Assembly (NCBI GenBank): GCA_030039575.1
Contig: JASHVH010000235.1
Coordinates: 1 to 11,553, forward strand
Length of the DNA stretch: 11,553 nucleotides
DNA from: Acidimicrobiales bacterium
Lineage (GTDB): Bacteria; Actinomycetota; Acidimicrobiia; Acidimicrobiales; Palsa-688
Reading direction: 5' to 3'
A model generated the notes under the pieces. It saw only the letters and a list, made by a program, of their open reading frames with translations, made no database searches and was not told the DNA's origin. A program made the position numbers and the translations under genes. Below are positions 1-6,931 of the stretch, one piece after another; the stretch's first letter is position 1, and every line of letters begins with the position of its first letter.

Positions 1-33
1 TTTGAAATCGTCGAGGTTGGAGACGGTCGTCAC
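1..33 (-). CDS. Start of an unidentified gene, cut by the left window edge
   Basis: On the minus strand, right after the TAG that ends the NmrA-like reading frame (44-46), there is an AGGAGG-like ribosome binding site. A GTG follows at 33-31 and reads MTTVSNLDDFK before the window ends. The arrangement (stop, strong Shine-Dalgarno, start within about a dozen bases) is what a downstream gene of an operon looks like. Only 11 residues are visible, so no family can be named. The call rests only on the start signals and could be chance. Confidence 0.35.
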   Translation of the reverse strand, partial: MTTVSNLDDFK

Positions 34-43
34 GGCGGGCCTC

Positions 44-645
44 CTACGCCCACGCCTGCTTGGCCCGGCGGGCGAAATCAGCAAACCTGGTCGGCCGGAG
101 GTCTGTGACCTTCTCGACGTCGTCGCTTGGACGGGCACCCATTCCGGAGGCGATGGTCTCCGTCAAGATGCGCAACTTGTCCGCGTATAGGGCGGGAACG
201 CCGGCCCCAATCATGGGGCTGCCCCCACACTTCACGAGCGATGTCGTCGACGTCGATGAACGCCTCCAATCCGTCACCGGTCGGCACTGAGATTACGCCC
301 TCGACGGGGTACAGGAAGCCTTCGCTGAAGTTTTGCATGAACCAAGCGGGACGCAATATGGAATGGGTGATTTTGCCCCGGCCGATCAGGTCAAGCTCAA
401 CGGCTCGGGGACCGGCGTCTGGTGGGAACTGGCGCCCGCCGTACTCGCTCAGATAGGTCACGTGGCGCACTCCGGAAGCCTCCGCCAAGTCGAGGAACGT
501 GGCCACCAGTGGAGCGAAATCCACGCGCATGACAGGCGGGACCAGGTATAGACGGTCAACCCCCTCGACGGCAGCCGAATGGGTAGTCGCGTCGTAGCAG
601 ACGAACCGGGCTTCGACGCCATTTCGGGCCGCAGTCCATCCACGA
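44..645 (-). pseudogene. Degraded NmrA-like NAD(P)H-binding (atypical SDR) protein
   Basis: Translation of the minus strand gives typical NmrA/SDR text in pieces. About 640-530 reads GVEARFV, then AAVEGVDRLYLVPPVM; 530-about 280 reads ASGVRHVTYLS, ILRPAWFMQNF and AFIDVDDIA. In another frame, about 240-44 reads GVPALYADKLRILTETIASG and PTRFADFARRAKQAWA before a TAG stop. In the family these proteins have a Rossmann fold and bind NAD(P)H, as sensors or quinone and flavin-type reductases. The N-terminal glycine-rich dinucleotide motif is absent because the 5' part is replaced by integrase sequence at about 625-650. Between the FIDVDDIA and GVPALYADKL motifs about 40-50 residues of the usual protein are missing and the frame changes, so an internal deletion has occurred. 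No intact start is visible. Family is fairly sure from several motifs in correct order; exact function is unknown. Confidence 0.8.
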
Positions 646-1507
646 ACACGTACTCGGGAACTGCCCGTTCACCCCGCTTCTCAGCCTCTGTCGCCATGGC
701 CTCACAATGATCGCGGAGCACGCTCGCCGTACTGGCGTCAAGATGAACGACCCGCCAGCTCGACTTGCTCTTCGGGTCGTGTTCGACAACTAGATGGCCT
801 GCGGTTGTACGCGTACTGCGCACGGCTAATGCCGGTCGGACCCGGTCTATGGCTAAATGTCGCCACCTCAGCCCGGCCAGCTCGGCCCTGCGCAACCCCG
901 TGGCCAAAACGAGGTACCACATGGCCCGGAGCCGGTCTGCGTCCGGTGCCACCATCAAACGGCGAACCTGTTCGGGGGTATAGACGGTGCGTTCCTCTGT
1001 ATCGCCGCACGGCTTATCGACGCCATCGCTCGGATTACGGGAGATGTAACCGACCCGCACAGCATAGCTGAGGGCGTTGTGCTGGACCCCGTGGATGTTG
1101 CGGACCTGAGTGCCGGACAGGGGCTTACGACCCCGAGCACCTGAACTGCGCAGCTCGGAGTACAACCTCTGGACAGCAGCTGGCGAGAGGCGGTCTAGGC
1201 GAATGTGGCCGATCCGGGGGACGACGTAGGCCCGCATAAGCCGGTCCCAGTTGCTGAACGTGGAGGCCTTACGGTTGGGGCGCACCGCCTCCAACCACTC
1301 GTTAGCCAGGTCACGTACCGTACACCGAGCCTCATGACGCAGCCGACCGGCGTCGATGTCCGCCTTGGCTTGAGCAAGAGCTCGACGAGCGTGGCGCTTG
1401 GTAGCGAAACCGCTGACCCGTTTCTGATGTCGCCTGCCATCCAGACCGGGCGGAAGGTCGATCCTGAAGAACCAAGTCTCACCTCGCCTGCCAACGTTGT
1501 CGGCCAA
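458..1507 (-). pseudogene. Truncated tyrosine recombinase (phage/ICE-type integrase) fused out of frame to NmrA debris
   Basis: The best start is TTG at 1507-1505, preceded by a GGAAGGAGGGG ribosome binding site. An in-frame upstream start near 1591 exists but has no such site. In order the protein shows an N-terminal arm-binding-like domain (WFFRIDLPPGLDGRR, residues 12-26), a SAM-like core-binding domain (about 61-165) and the first half of the catalytic domain. ATGLRRAELAGLRW (202-215) carries the box-I catalytic arginine at R206. PKSKSSWRVVHLD (245-257) carries the beta-hairpin lysine, probably K246. Homology ends after EYVFVDG (285-291). The HxLRH box, the second histidine and the tyrosine nucleophile are absent, so it should not recombine DNA. 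The frame stays open to 458 only by reading NmrA-like DNA out of frame. Complete relatives are about 370-400 residues. Its N-terminus matches the remnant at 6932-7075. Confidence 0.87.
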
Positions 1508-1532
1508 GCTCCCCTCCTTCCTGTGCCCACCT

Positions 1533-1573
1533 GGACACGGACCCAAGGGGGTTTGTGTCCCATATGTGTCCAC
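1533..1573. repeat. GGACAC-type repeats in front of the integrase
   Basis: On the plus strand TGTGTCC occurs at 1554-1560 and again at 1565-1571, exactly 11 bases apart, about one helical turn. The inverse half-site GGACAC lies at 1533-1538. The outermost copy, TGTGTCCAC at 1565-1573, is kept at 7067-7075 at nearly the same distance from the start of the second integrase remnant (66 versus 69 bases). Spacing and conservation suggest a regulator or integrase arm-binding site. This is inference only. Confidence 0.4.
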
Positions 1574-1627
1574 TAGGCCGTGCAGAGCCACAACTTATGG
1601 GCGCAGCCACTATCGCGCGGAAGATTG

Positions 1628-1646
1628 GCACGAGGTAGCTTCGTGC
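1628..1646. repeat. Small inverted repeat between integrase and secreted-protein genes
   Basis: GCACGA (1628-1633) and TCGTGC (1641-1646) form a perfect 6-bp stem with a 7-base loop. It sits in the roughly 250-bp gap between the integrase start region and the stop of the minus-strand secreted protein at 1828. There is no T-tract on either side, so it does not look like a standard terminator. I see no gene in this gap. Confidence 0.35.
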
Positions 1647-1827
1647 AGGCACCATGCAGCGCAACTCAGGAACGATGACCGTTGCAGCGAAGCGCACGGG
1701 TCGGGTAGAGCGTGCGACCGCGGCCACGTTCCCGGCCGTGCTCTGCGTCCTCCCTGTCCCACCTGGTATGCACGTGAAAGCGACAGCTTCTGCGGAGGCG
1801 GACGAATGAGCGGGACAGCGCAACCGT

Positions 1828-2565
1828 TTAGGCCGCCGTCCCCACCCGTACGCTGTCGACTATTTGTGTGATCGTCGTTTGATACTTCTCGTAGCAGGAA
1901 GCTGAACAGCCAGCGATGACCAGCCAGAGCCGGTCCCCCTTCTCATAGGCCAGCTCGTCAATGCTCGTCGCACCCCCCGGGAAGGCGACCGTCAGTGCGG
2001 CAGCCGAGCCGCTCAGGCCTCCCTGCTTGACAAGATGATGGGCCACAAGGCTTTTCATAGATGTCGTAGCCGCTGGGCTGGCGTTGCCCAGGTACTGCAG
2101 GTACTCGGGCGCCAATTCGTACAACTCTGGCGGCGGCAACAGATCGTCGTCGTTCTCTACGGTCACAAACAACCACGGCACAGGCGAAGGGTTGAACGCG
2201 TTATGGCTTGGCAAAGGCCCAGGCGACGCCACCAAGGCGTACAACGGCATGGGCGGGACGATGAAGCCTTGTTCGAACAGGGTTTGCTCGTTGTCCTCAG
2301 CCCAGCTCCTCGGGACATCGTAGGCGACATGAGCTGGTTTGCAGCCGACCCGTAACTCTTGGGCGGGGACACCGGCGTTAGCCAGAGCGGCGAAGATCCC
2401 CAGAGCCGAAAAAAGAGTCGTGCGGCTGACAGCTGTCGCCAGAACCAGTTGGAGGCAGGTCTTTCCCGAGCCTTTGCGCCGAGCTTTCACCGACATCTTG
2501 ACGAAGTGCCCGCCGATGGCCCGGATCATGCGGGTGGTGATGCGGTAGCTCCCAGCCCTGTCCAA
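1828..2565 (-). CDS. Unrecognised probable exported protein, possibly with a PsbP/Mog1-like domain
   Basis: The reading frame is open for 245 residues from a TTG at 2565. Other starts are ATG at 2529 and ATG at 2496 and none has a strong ribosome binding site. From the 2496 start the N-terminus is MSVKARRKGSGK followed by a hydrophobic stretch (LVLATAVSRTTLFSALGIFAALANA) and GVPAQE, which could be a signal peptide or anchor. The mature part is acidic and proline-rich, with the pattern VAYDVPRSW near its start and LWLVIAGCSASCYEKYQTTI followed by IVDSVRVG at the end. This layout, a short sheet with a terminal helix ending in I-x-x-S-x-R-V, resembles PsbP/Mog1-like lipoproteins, but that is a weak guess. 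It overlaps the 96-residue frame upstream, which may be the 5' part of the same gene. It is divergent from the LuxR-type regulator. Confidence 0.5.
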   Translation of the reverse strand: MDRAGSYRITTRMIRAIGGHFVKMSVKARRKGSGKTCLQLVLATAVSRTTLFSALGIFAALANAGVPAQELRVGCKPAHVAYDVPRSWAEDNEQTLFEQGFIVPPMPLYALVASPGPLPSHNAFNPSPVPWLFVTVENDDDLLPPPELYELAPEYLQYLGNASPAATTSMKSLVAHHLVKQGGLSGSAAALTVAFPGGATSIDELAYEKGDRLWLVIAGCSASCYEKYQTTITQIVDSVRVGTAA

Positions 2566-2816
2566 GTTGCGGCGTACTTCCCCGGGGCGAGGCGTGCGGC
2601 GACGAAGTCGGGGGTGAGCGTCGGCGTGGTGGTTTGGGCGGACGCCGCCGGGCCGGAGAGGCGGGGCCCAACTCGGAAATTGCCCTCGGCAGGGGGATGA
2701 GCCTCGCGCCCAAGCTTGACCCCCACCGCGACGAGAGCGCCAGTTGCCAATGAACGGCGCAAATGCCCTCCTTCTCGGTCATGCTCCATCTCTGAGACGC
2801 TCATGTCTGAGGGCAA
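2526..2816 (-). CDS. Short exported-looking protein, possibly the frameshifted 5' part of the next gene
   Basis: A 96-residue frame starts at a TTG at 2816 preceded by AGAGG. ATG at 2804 (MSVSEMEHD) and a TTG further in (MRRSLATGALV), preceded by GGAGG, are alternatives. RRSLATGALVAVGVKLG is positively charged and then hydrophobic, like a short signal or anchor. The remainder is rich in Pro, Ala and Thr (SGPAASAQTTTPTLTP), a linker-like composition common in exported actinobacterial proteins. It ends at 2526, inside the start of the 245-residue frame. APGKYAATW in this frame is followed in the other frame by GSYRITTRMIRAIGGHFVKM, which reads like one continuing beta-rich segment. One protein broken by a single frameshift near 2540-2565 is therefore as likely as two genes. 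No family recognised. Confidence 0.4.
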   Translation of the reverse strand: MPSDMSVSEMEHDREGGHLRRSLATGALVAVGVKLGREAHPPAEGNFRVGPRLSGPAASAQTTTPTLTPDFVAARLAPGKYAATWTGLGATASPPA

Positions 2817-2819
2817 CCT

Positions 2820-2919
2820 CTTTGGTTAGTTTTGCTGGCCTCGGGCTGGCGCTTTGGGCGGGCTTCCCGCCCGCATCTCAACGATGACTGCCGGGACGAG
2901 GAGGCGCATCCAACCAAAG
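2820..2919. promoter_or_regulatory. Divergent intergenic region with nested inverted repeats
   Basis: This gap lies between the minus-strand exported-protein frames and the plus-strand LuxR-type regulator, so it should carry promoters for both directions. CTTTGGTT (2820-2827) and AACCAAAG (2912-2919) are a perfect 8-bp inverted pair. Between them GGGCGGG (2856-2862) and CCCGCCC (2866-2872) form a tight hairpin with loop CTT. These could be operator half-sites or a hairpin limiting read-through. No clear -35/-10 pair was found. Confidence 0.35.
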
Positions 2920-2954
2920 TCGGAAATCTCAGTTGGGTCGGGTATTAAGGATCC

Positions 2955-5753
2955 TTGCGCAGCGGGGTGCGCAGTTCGATACTGGGGCCTGTGAAGCCCG
3001 TTCGGGAACTACCTGGCCAGCTGACAAGCTTCATCGGGAGGCAGTCCACTGTCGAGCTGGTGTGCCAGCGGCTCGCGGAAGACCGCTTGGTGACCCTCGT
3101 TGGGCCGGGCGGTTGCGGTAAGACCCGTCTCGCCATCGAGGTCGGTCGCCAATCGCTGCGCCGTGAGCCGAACTCAATATTCTTTGTCGATTTGTCGGGC
3201 TTGTCGAGCCCAGCCTTGGTGCCGGGCGCCGTCCGCAACGCCCTCGGGCTGCCCGAGGTACCAGGTCAACCGGCGCTGGTAACACTGGTCGAGCGCTTGT
3301 TGGGGCGCGAGGTTTTGCTCCTCCTTGACAACTGCGAGCACCTCGTGGAGGCGTGCGCCGCCCTGGCTGACGCCGTACTGCGGAATTGTCCCGGGGTGCG
3401 GCTCCTCGCCACCTCGCGGGAGCGTTTCGGTTTGCTTGGCGAGGTGGTCGTGGGCGTGGAAGGGCTGGAACTCCCAGTCCGCTCGATGGCCGGTACGGAG
3501 GGTTGGCTCGAGCGCTCCGAGGCGGGGACGCTTTTCATCGAGAGAGCTAGCGCAGAGCGTCCCGATTTTTCGCTCTCTGACCAAGAAGCCCTGGTAGTAG
3601 CGAGAATCTGCGACCGGCTGGACGGCATCCCATTGGCCCTGGAGCTGGCCGCAGCCAGAGCCAGCATGATGAGCGTCAGCGCAATCGACGAAGGGCTAGC
3701 CGACCGTTTCCGCCTGCTGGCCGGGACGGAACGAACTGGGCCGCCCCGTCACAGGACGCTGTTGGCGTCGATCGAGTGGAGCTGCAACCTATTGAGGGAT
3801 GACGAACATGTGCTCTTGCACCGATTGTCAGTGTTCGCCTCCGGGTTCACACTGGCCGCCGCGGAAGCTGTCTGTGCCGGCAACGGTGCAGAGCGAAAGG
3901 ATGTCCTTCGGGTCCTGACCTCGCTGGTCCAAAAGTCCCTCGTCCAAGCCTTGCCCAGACAAGACCGCTTCCGGCTGCACGAGACGATGCGCGCTTATGC
4001 TGCTGCCGCTCTTGAGGCTGAGGGGACCAGCGCCCAAGTTCGGGACCGGCACCTTCTCCACTTCACTCAAGAGGCCAAGGCCGTGGCGTCGATCTATTGG
4101 ACCAGAGAGGCGACCGGTCCGTTGCGGAGGTTCGAAGCGGACTTGGACAACGTGCGCGCCGCTCTCGATTGGGCTGTCAGCTCGCGCCAGTTTGACGCCG
4201 GGGCCGAGCTCATGAGCGCGGCCGGCGAACTGTTCTATGTGCGTGGCTTTCTGCTCGAAGGCACGGCCCGCTGCCAGGAGCTTTTGGCAGCCGAGTTGGA
4301 CTCTCGAAGCCGGGCCGAGGTGCTTACTTGGGCCGCCCGGTGCTCGGAAAGGCTGGACCCGAGCATGTCACTTTGCTTTGCCCAAGAGCTGACCGCACTG
4401 GGACGGTCGGTGGGCGACGACGGGCTGGTGGCCCGGGGTCTGATCTGCGCCGCCGACGTGCATGCCCTAGGCGAAATGTACAGGACGGTAGCGGCCCTTG
4501 ACGAAGCACTTCCGCTGGCGCGTAGGCTCGGCCAGAGCGACTTGGTTGTCCTGGGGTTAGTGGCCCAGTGCAATGCCTACAGGGTGTTTTGCCGTGTGCG
4601 GGAATCCATGGCGATCGCCGAGGAATCGGTCCGGGTGGCGGAAGAGGCGGGCTGGGAATGGGGCGCTATGCGGGCCCGCGCTGGCTTGGCTTTCTCAGCT
4701 GTGTGGGCCGGGCAGCTTGAGCGGGCACGGGAGGAAGCAGAAATTGTGTCCCGCTTCGCCGAGGGTCACTCGCACCCTTGGTTGAGCGCTTTGGCCGACG
4801 CGGCTTTGGGCGACGTCCTTTGCTACGGCGGGCACCGAGCAGGAATTGAAGTACACGAACGAGTTATTTCCGCTTCGACAGGCATTGGCAACATGTTCGC
4901 CGAGGCCAACATCGAAACGGCGAAGGGCAAGCAACTGATCTCGTTCGGGCAGTTGGAGGAAGGCTACGCTACCCTCTTGGCGGCAATGGCCAAGTTAGAA
5001 GCCCTGGGGGTCAAACAGGGCCACGTTGACGCCGCGGCTATTTTGGTGGAGGCAGCCTTGCGTCGGGGCGACATGAGCTCCGCTCGGCGCCACCTTGCCA
5101 TGTGTGCCCGTCGTTCGCCTGGCGATGACGAGCCTTGGGCCGCACCTAGACTGCGAGCTGAAGCCAGGTTGGCCCGGGCGGAAGCGGAAACATGCCGAGC
5201 GCACGCCTTGGCTTGTGACGGGCTCGCCCTGGCGTCCGAGTCAGGGGCCTTGCTCTACGCCATCGATGTCTTGGACCTACTGGCTGTCATTGTTGCCGAC
5301 CTTGGGCGGCCGTTCGATGCTGCCCGGCTCCTCGGGGCGGCGGAGCGGCAACGGGACTTGACCGGTTACATGCGGCCAGCGTTCGCCCGCGATGAGCTGG
5401 CGCCCGCGTTGGTGGCTATGCAAACCGCATTGGGAGTAGCCGCTTTCGAGGACGCGATCATGGAGGGCAGCGCGCTTACCCTCGAAGAAGCTGTCGCTTA
5501 CTCGAGGCGAAGAATGGGGCGCCACAGGCGGGGCCAGTCAGGCTGGCATAGCCTGACGGCGTCAGAGCAAGAGGTCGTATCCCTTGTAGGCCAGCACTTG
5601 ACCAACGCCGAGATCGCCAGGCGACTGTTCATCTCTGTGCCCACTGTGAAGAGCCACTTGAGCAGGGTGTTCGCCAAGCTGGAAGTCACTAACCGAGGCC
5701 AGTTAGCTGCGGTGGCCCATACCCGTCTAGGACACGGAAAAGACACCATTTAG
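2955..5753 (+). CDS. LAL-type regulator: STAND/NB-ARC-like ATPase with helical repeats and LuxR HTH
   Basis: The 932-residue protein is complete. The N-terminus shows the COG3903-type signature ELPGQLTSFIGR (18-29). Walker A is GPGGCGKTR (50-58) and Walker B VLLLLDNCEHL (120-130), followed by the sensor-like LLATSRE (150-156) and GIPLALELAAAR (224-235). RHRTLLASIEWSCNLL (265-280) with LSVFASGF marks the winged-helix end of the ATPase. About 300-860 is alpha-helical and Ala/Leu/Glu-rich, consistent with degenerate TPR-like repeats that bind a ligand or partner. The C-terminus (864-925, LTASEQEVVSLV, LTNAEIARRLFIS, TVKSHLSRVFAKL) is a LuxR DNA-binding domain. Such proteins are cytoplasmic ATP-dependent transcription activators. 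The start is uncertain: TTG 2955 has AAGGA close upstream, while GTG at 2967 or 2991 (MKPVRELPG) would also keep every domain. No cyclase domain precedes it, unlike many relatives. No co-oriented neighbour is close enough to be an operon partner; the divergent exported-protein gene is the nearest candidate target. Confidence 0.95.
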   Translation: MRSGVRSSILGPVKPVRELPGQLTSFIGRQSTVELVCQRLAEDRLVTLVGPGGCGKTRLAIEVGRQSLRREPNSIFFVDLSGLSSPALVPGAVRNALGLPEVPGQPALVTLVERLLGREVLLLLDNCEHLVEACAALADAVLRNCPGVRLLATSRERFGLLGEVVVGVEGLELPVRSMAGTEGWLERSEAGTLFIERASAERPDFSLSDQEALVVARICDRLDGIPLALELAAARASMMSVSAIDEGLADRFRLLAGTERTGPPRHRTLLASIEWSCNLLRDDEHVLLHRLSVFASGFTLAAAEAVCAGNGAERKDVLRVLTSLVQKSLVQALPRQDRFRLHETMRAYAAAALEAEGTSAQVRDRHLLHFTQEAKAVASIYWTREATGPLRRFEADLDNVRAALDWAVSSRQFDAGAELMSAAGELFYVRGFLLEGTARCQELLAAELDSRSRAEVLTWAARCSERLDPSMSLCFAQELTALGRSVGDDGLVARGLICAADVHALGEMYRTVAALDEALPLARRLGQSDLVVLGLVAQCNAYRVFCRVRESMAIAEESVRVAEEAGWEWGAMRARAGLAFSAVWAGQLERAREEAEIVSRFAEGHSHPWLSALADAALGDVLCYGGHRAGIEVHERVISASTGIGNMFAEANIETAKGKQLISFGQLEEGYATLLAAMAKLEALGVKQGHVDAAAILVEAALRRGDMSSARRHLAMCARRSPGDDEPWAAPRLRAEARLARAEAETCRAHALACDGLALASESGALLYAIDVLDLLAVIVADLGRPFDAARLLGAAERQRDLTGYMRPAFARDELAPALVAMQTALGVAAFEDAIMEGSALTLEEAVAYSRRRMGRHRRGQSGWHSLTASEQEVVSLVGQHLTNAEIARRLFISVPTVKSHLSRVFAKLEVTNRGQLAAVAHTRLGHGKDTI

Positions 5754-5792
5754 GCCAAAGGCATTGAAAGGGGTCCTCTCGTCTATATTCGG

Positions 5793-5830
5793 CGTTGTCT
5801 TCACCAGGTGAGAGCTCGACCAAGACAACG
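5793..5830. repeat. Inverted repeat just after the regulator gene
   Basis: CGTTGTCTT (5793-5801) and AAGACAACG (5822-5830) are a perfect 9-bp inverted pair with a 20-base loop. The loop itself contains CACCAGGTG and GAGCTC. It begins 40 bases after the regulator stop codon, the right place for a transcript end, but it is not GC-rich at the base and no T-run follows. A factor-independent terminator is therefore uncertain. A protein-binding dyad is the alternative. Confidence 0.45.
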
Positions 5831-6409
5831 AACCTCTGGCCGGTAAGCAGAGAGCCGGGGAGCAATACGTGTGGGCCCATCAGGGTCTGATCGGCGCGAA
5901 AAACCAGGTTGGCAGGCTAGAGGATGACCTGCATTGATTCTTAAGGACGGTCTGCCGACATCTCTAAGGCGGCGGGCCGTCGTTCAGTCGCGCTCTCCGG
6001 CGACCGGGCCTGTTAGCTGCCCCGCTCGGGGGTGGTCAGGCCGCCGGCAGTCACAGTGCGGGACCGAACATGACCCCTCCGCGCCTCGTGGAATCGCTGT
6101 TTAGTCGGTCCTCCGACGGCCTCCGTGCCCTGAAAAGGAGTTCTCGGCTTAAGTTCCTCAGCCGTTCCGGCACGGTGGTAGGTGACCGCAAGAAGCATTG
6201 CTTGGTAGAGGGCGGCGCAGTCAGTTTGGGTTATGGCGGAACATGCACCGACAACTTTGCCATCCCCGCCGTCCGGCTTTGGCACGCATTAACGAGGTCG
6301 TGGGCGGGCCGCAAGGTTCGAATTTGCCTCCGGACGGTCTGCTCTAATGCGCCGACCTGGGGATTTGTCCGTTCTGTCGTCCATCAACTGACCCCGCTTC
6401 CGCCCTGTC

Positions 6410-6423
6410 GTAGACCGGTCTAC
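6410..6423. promoter_or_regulatory. Perfect 14-bp palindrome, TetR-operator-like
   Basis: GTAGACCGGTCTAC is perfectly palindromic. The form TAGAC-CG-GTCTA resembles operators of redox-sensing TetR-family repressors such as NemR, from memory of that family. A TetR gene does not occur in the window, and no sound gene follows on either strand. It may be what remains of a regulated promoter. The NmrA-like pseudogene at the left edge belongs to a class often found beside TetR genes, but nothing in the sequence links the two. Confidence 0.45.
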
Positions 6424-6931
6424 CTCGAATAGACGACGATGGCGCCGACCGTCTGCCCGGCCCTGCCCGACCGCCATGCGCGGCACTTAGCCCGTGTCAG
6501 GCTGGCAGTGCAGCGGCGCGCTGGCCTGTGCTCGGCGAGGTCGAGTGATGTCGTGGTTTTGTGCATGACTGCCTGTGCTCACAGCGTCCTCTGAGAGGCG
6601 CTCTCGGGGCCCGACGACGACCACGACGAGCTAACGGCCGAACTGTTGGCAAGCCACCCGGGCCTCGGCGTTCGGTTCGTCGCGGCAGTTGACGTGGCCG
6701 TACGCGTGGGCCGCCGTTGGGCCTCAATTCGCGCACCCTGGTCTCTGGAGTCCGCAAGAAGGTTCAGCTCCGACGTCTCGCTGCCTGTGATGAGCCTCCG
6801 TCTTCCTGAAGTAGTCGATCACTACTCCTTTCCTTTTACAGCGCTCACACAACCAGCGGTGCGTCCGCGCGCTCTAATCGGCCCTGGTGTCCTCTGGCTA
6901 CTTTGAAGATGGACGTACATACAGCCGCGAG

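Larger units (their letters stand above)
5754..6931. other. About 1.2 kb with no convincing gene
   Basis: Between the regulator stop and the integrase remnant every frame is short, has unnatural composition or overlaps an equally long antisense frame. The longest are 6070-6432 plus (120 codons) and 6013-6285 minus (90 codons). Neither has a ribosome binding site or a recognisable motif. The stretch 6595-6906 plus has briefly protein-like text (DDDHDELTAELL, then LGVRFVAAVDVAVRVG) behind a stop and without a start, so it may be a gene remnant. The region does hold a 9-bp inverted repeat at 5793-5830 and a perfect 14-bp palindrome at 6410-6423. It looks like decayed accessory DNA. Confidence 0.6.

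Noticed and set aside
2..290. Short plus-strand frames across the left edge
   Set aside because: They lie antisense to recognisable NmrA-like coding text, have no start signals and no motifs.
1497..1871. Plus-strand 124-codon frame over the integrase start and the gap
   Set aside because: Antisense to the integrase N-terminus and ribosome binding site; composition is that of a shadow frame.
2035..2355. Plus-strand 106-codon frame inside the exported-protein gene
   Set aside because: Antisense to the 245-residue frame, with Arg/Gln/His-rich composition and no motif.
6311..6332. GGTTCGAAT resembling a tRNA T-loop, as a possible attachment site
   Set aside because: The flanking bases do not form a 5-bp T-stem and no acceptor stem, anticodon arm or D arm can be found nearby.
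6013..6432. 90-codon minus and 120-codon plus frames
   Set aside because: Mutually antisense, no ribosome binding site, no recognisable family, and stop spacing expected by chance in GC-rich DNA.
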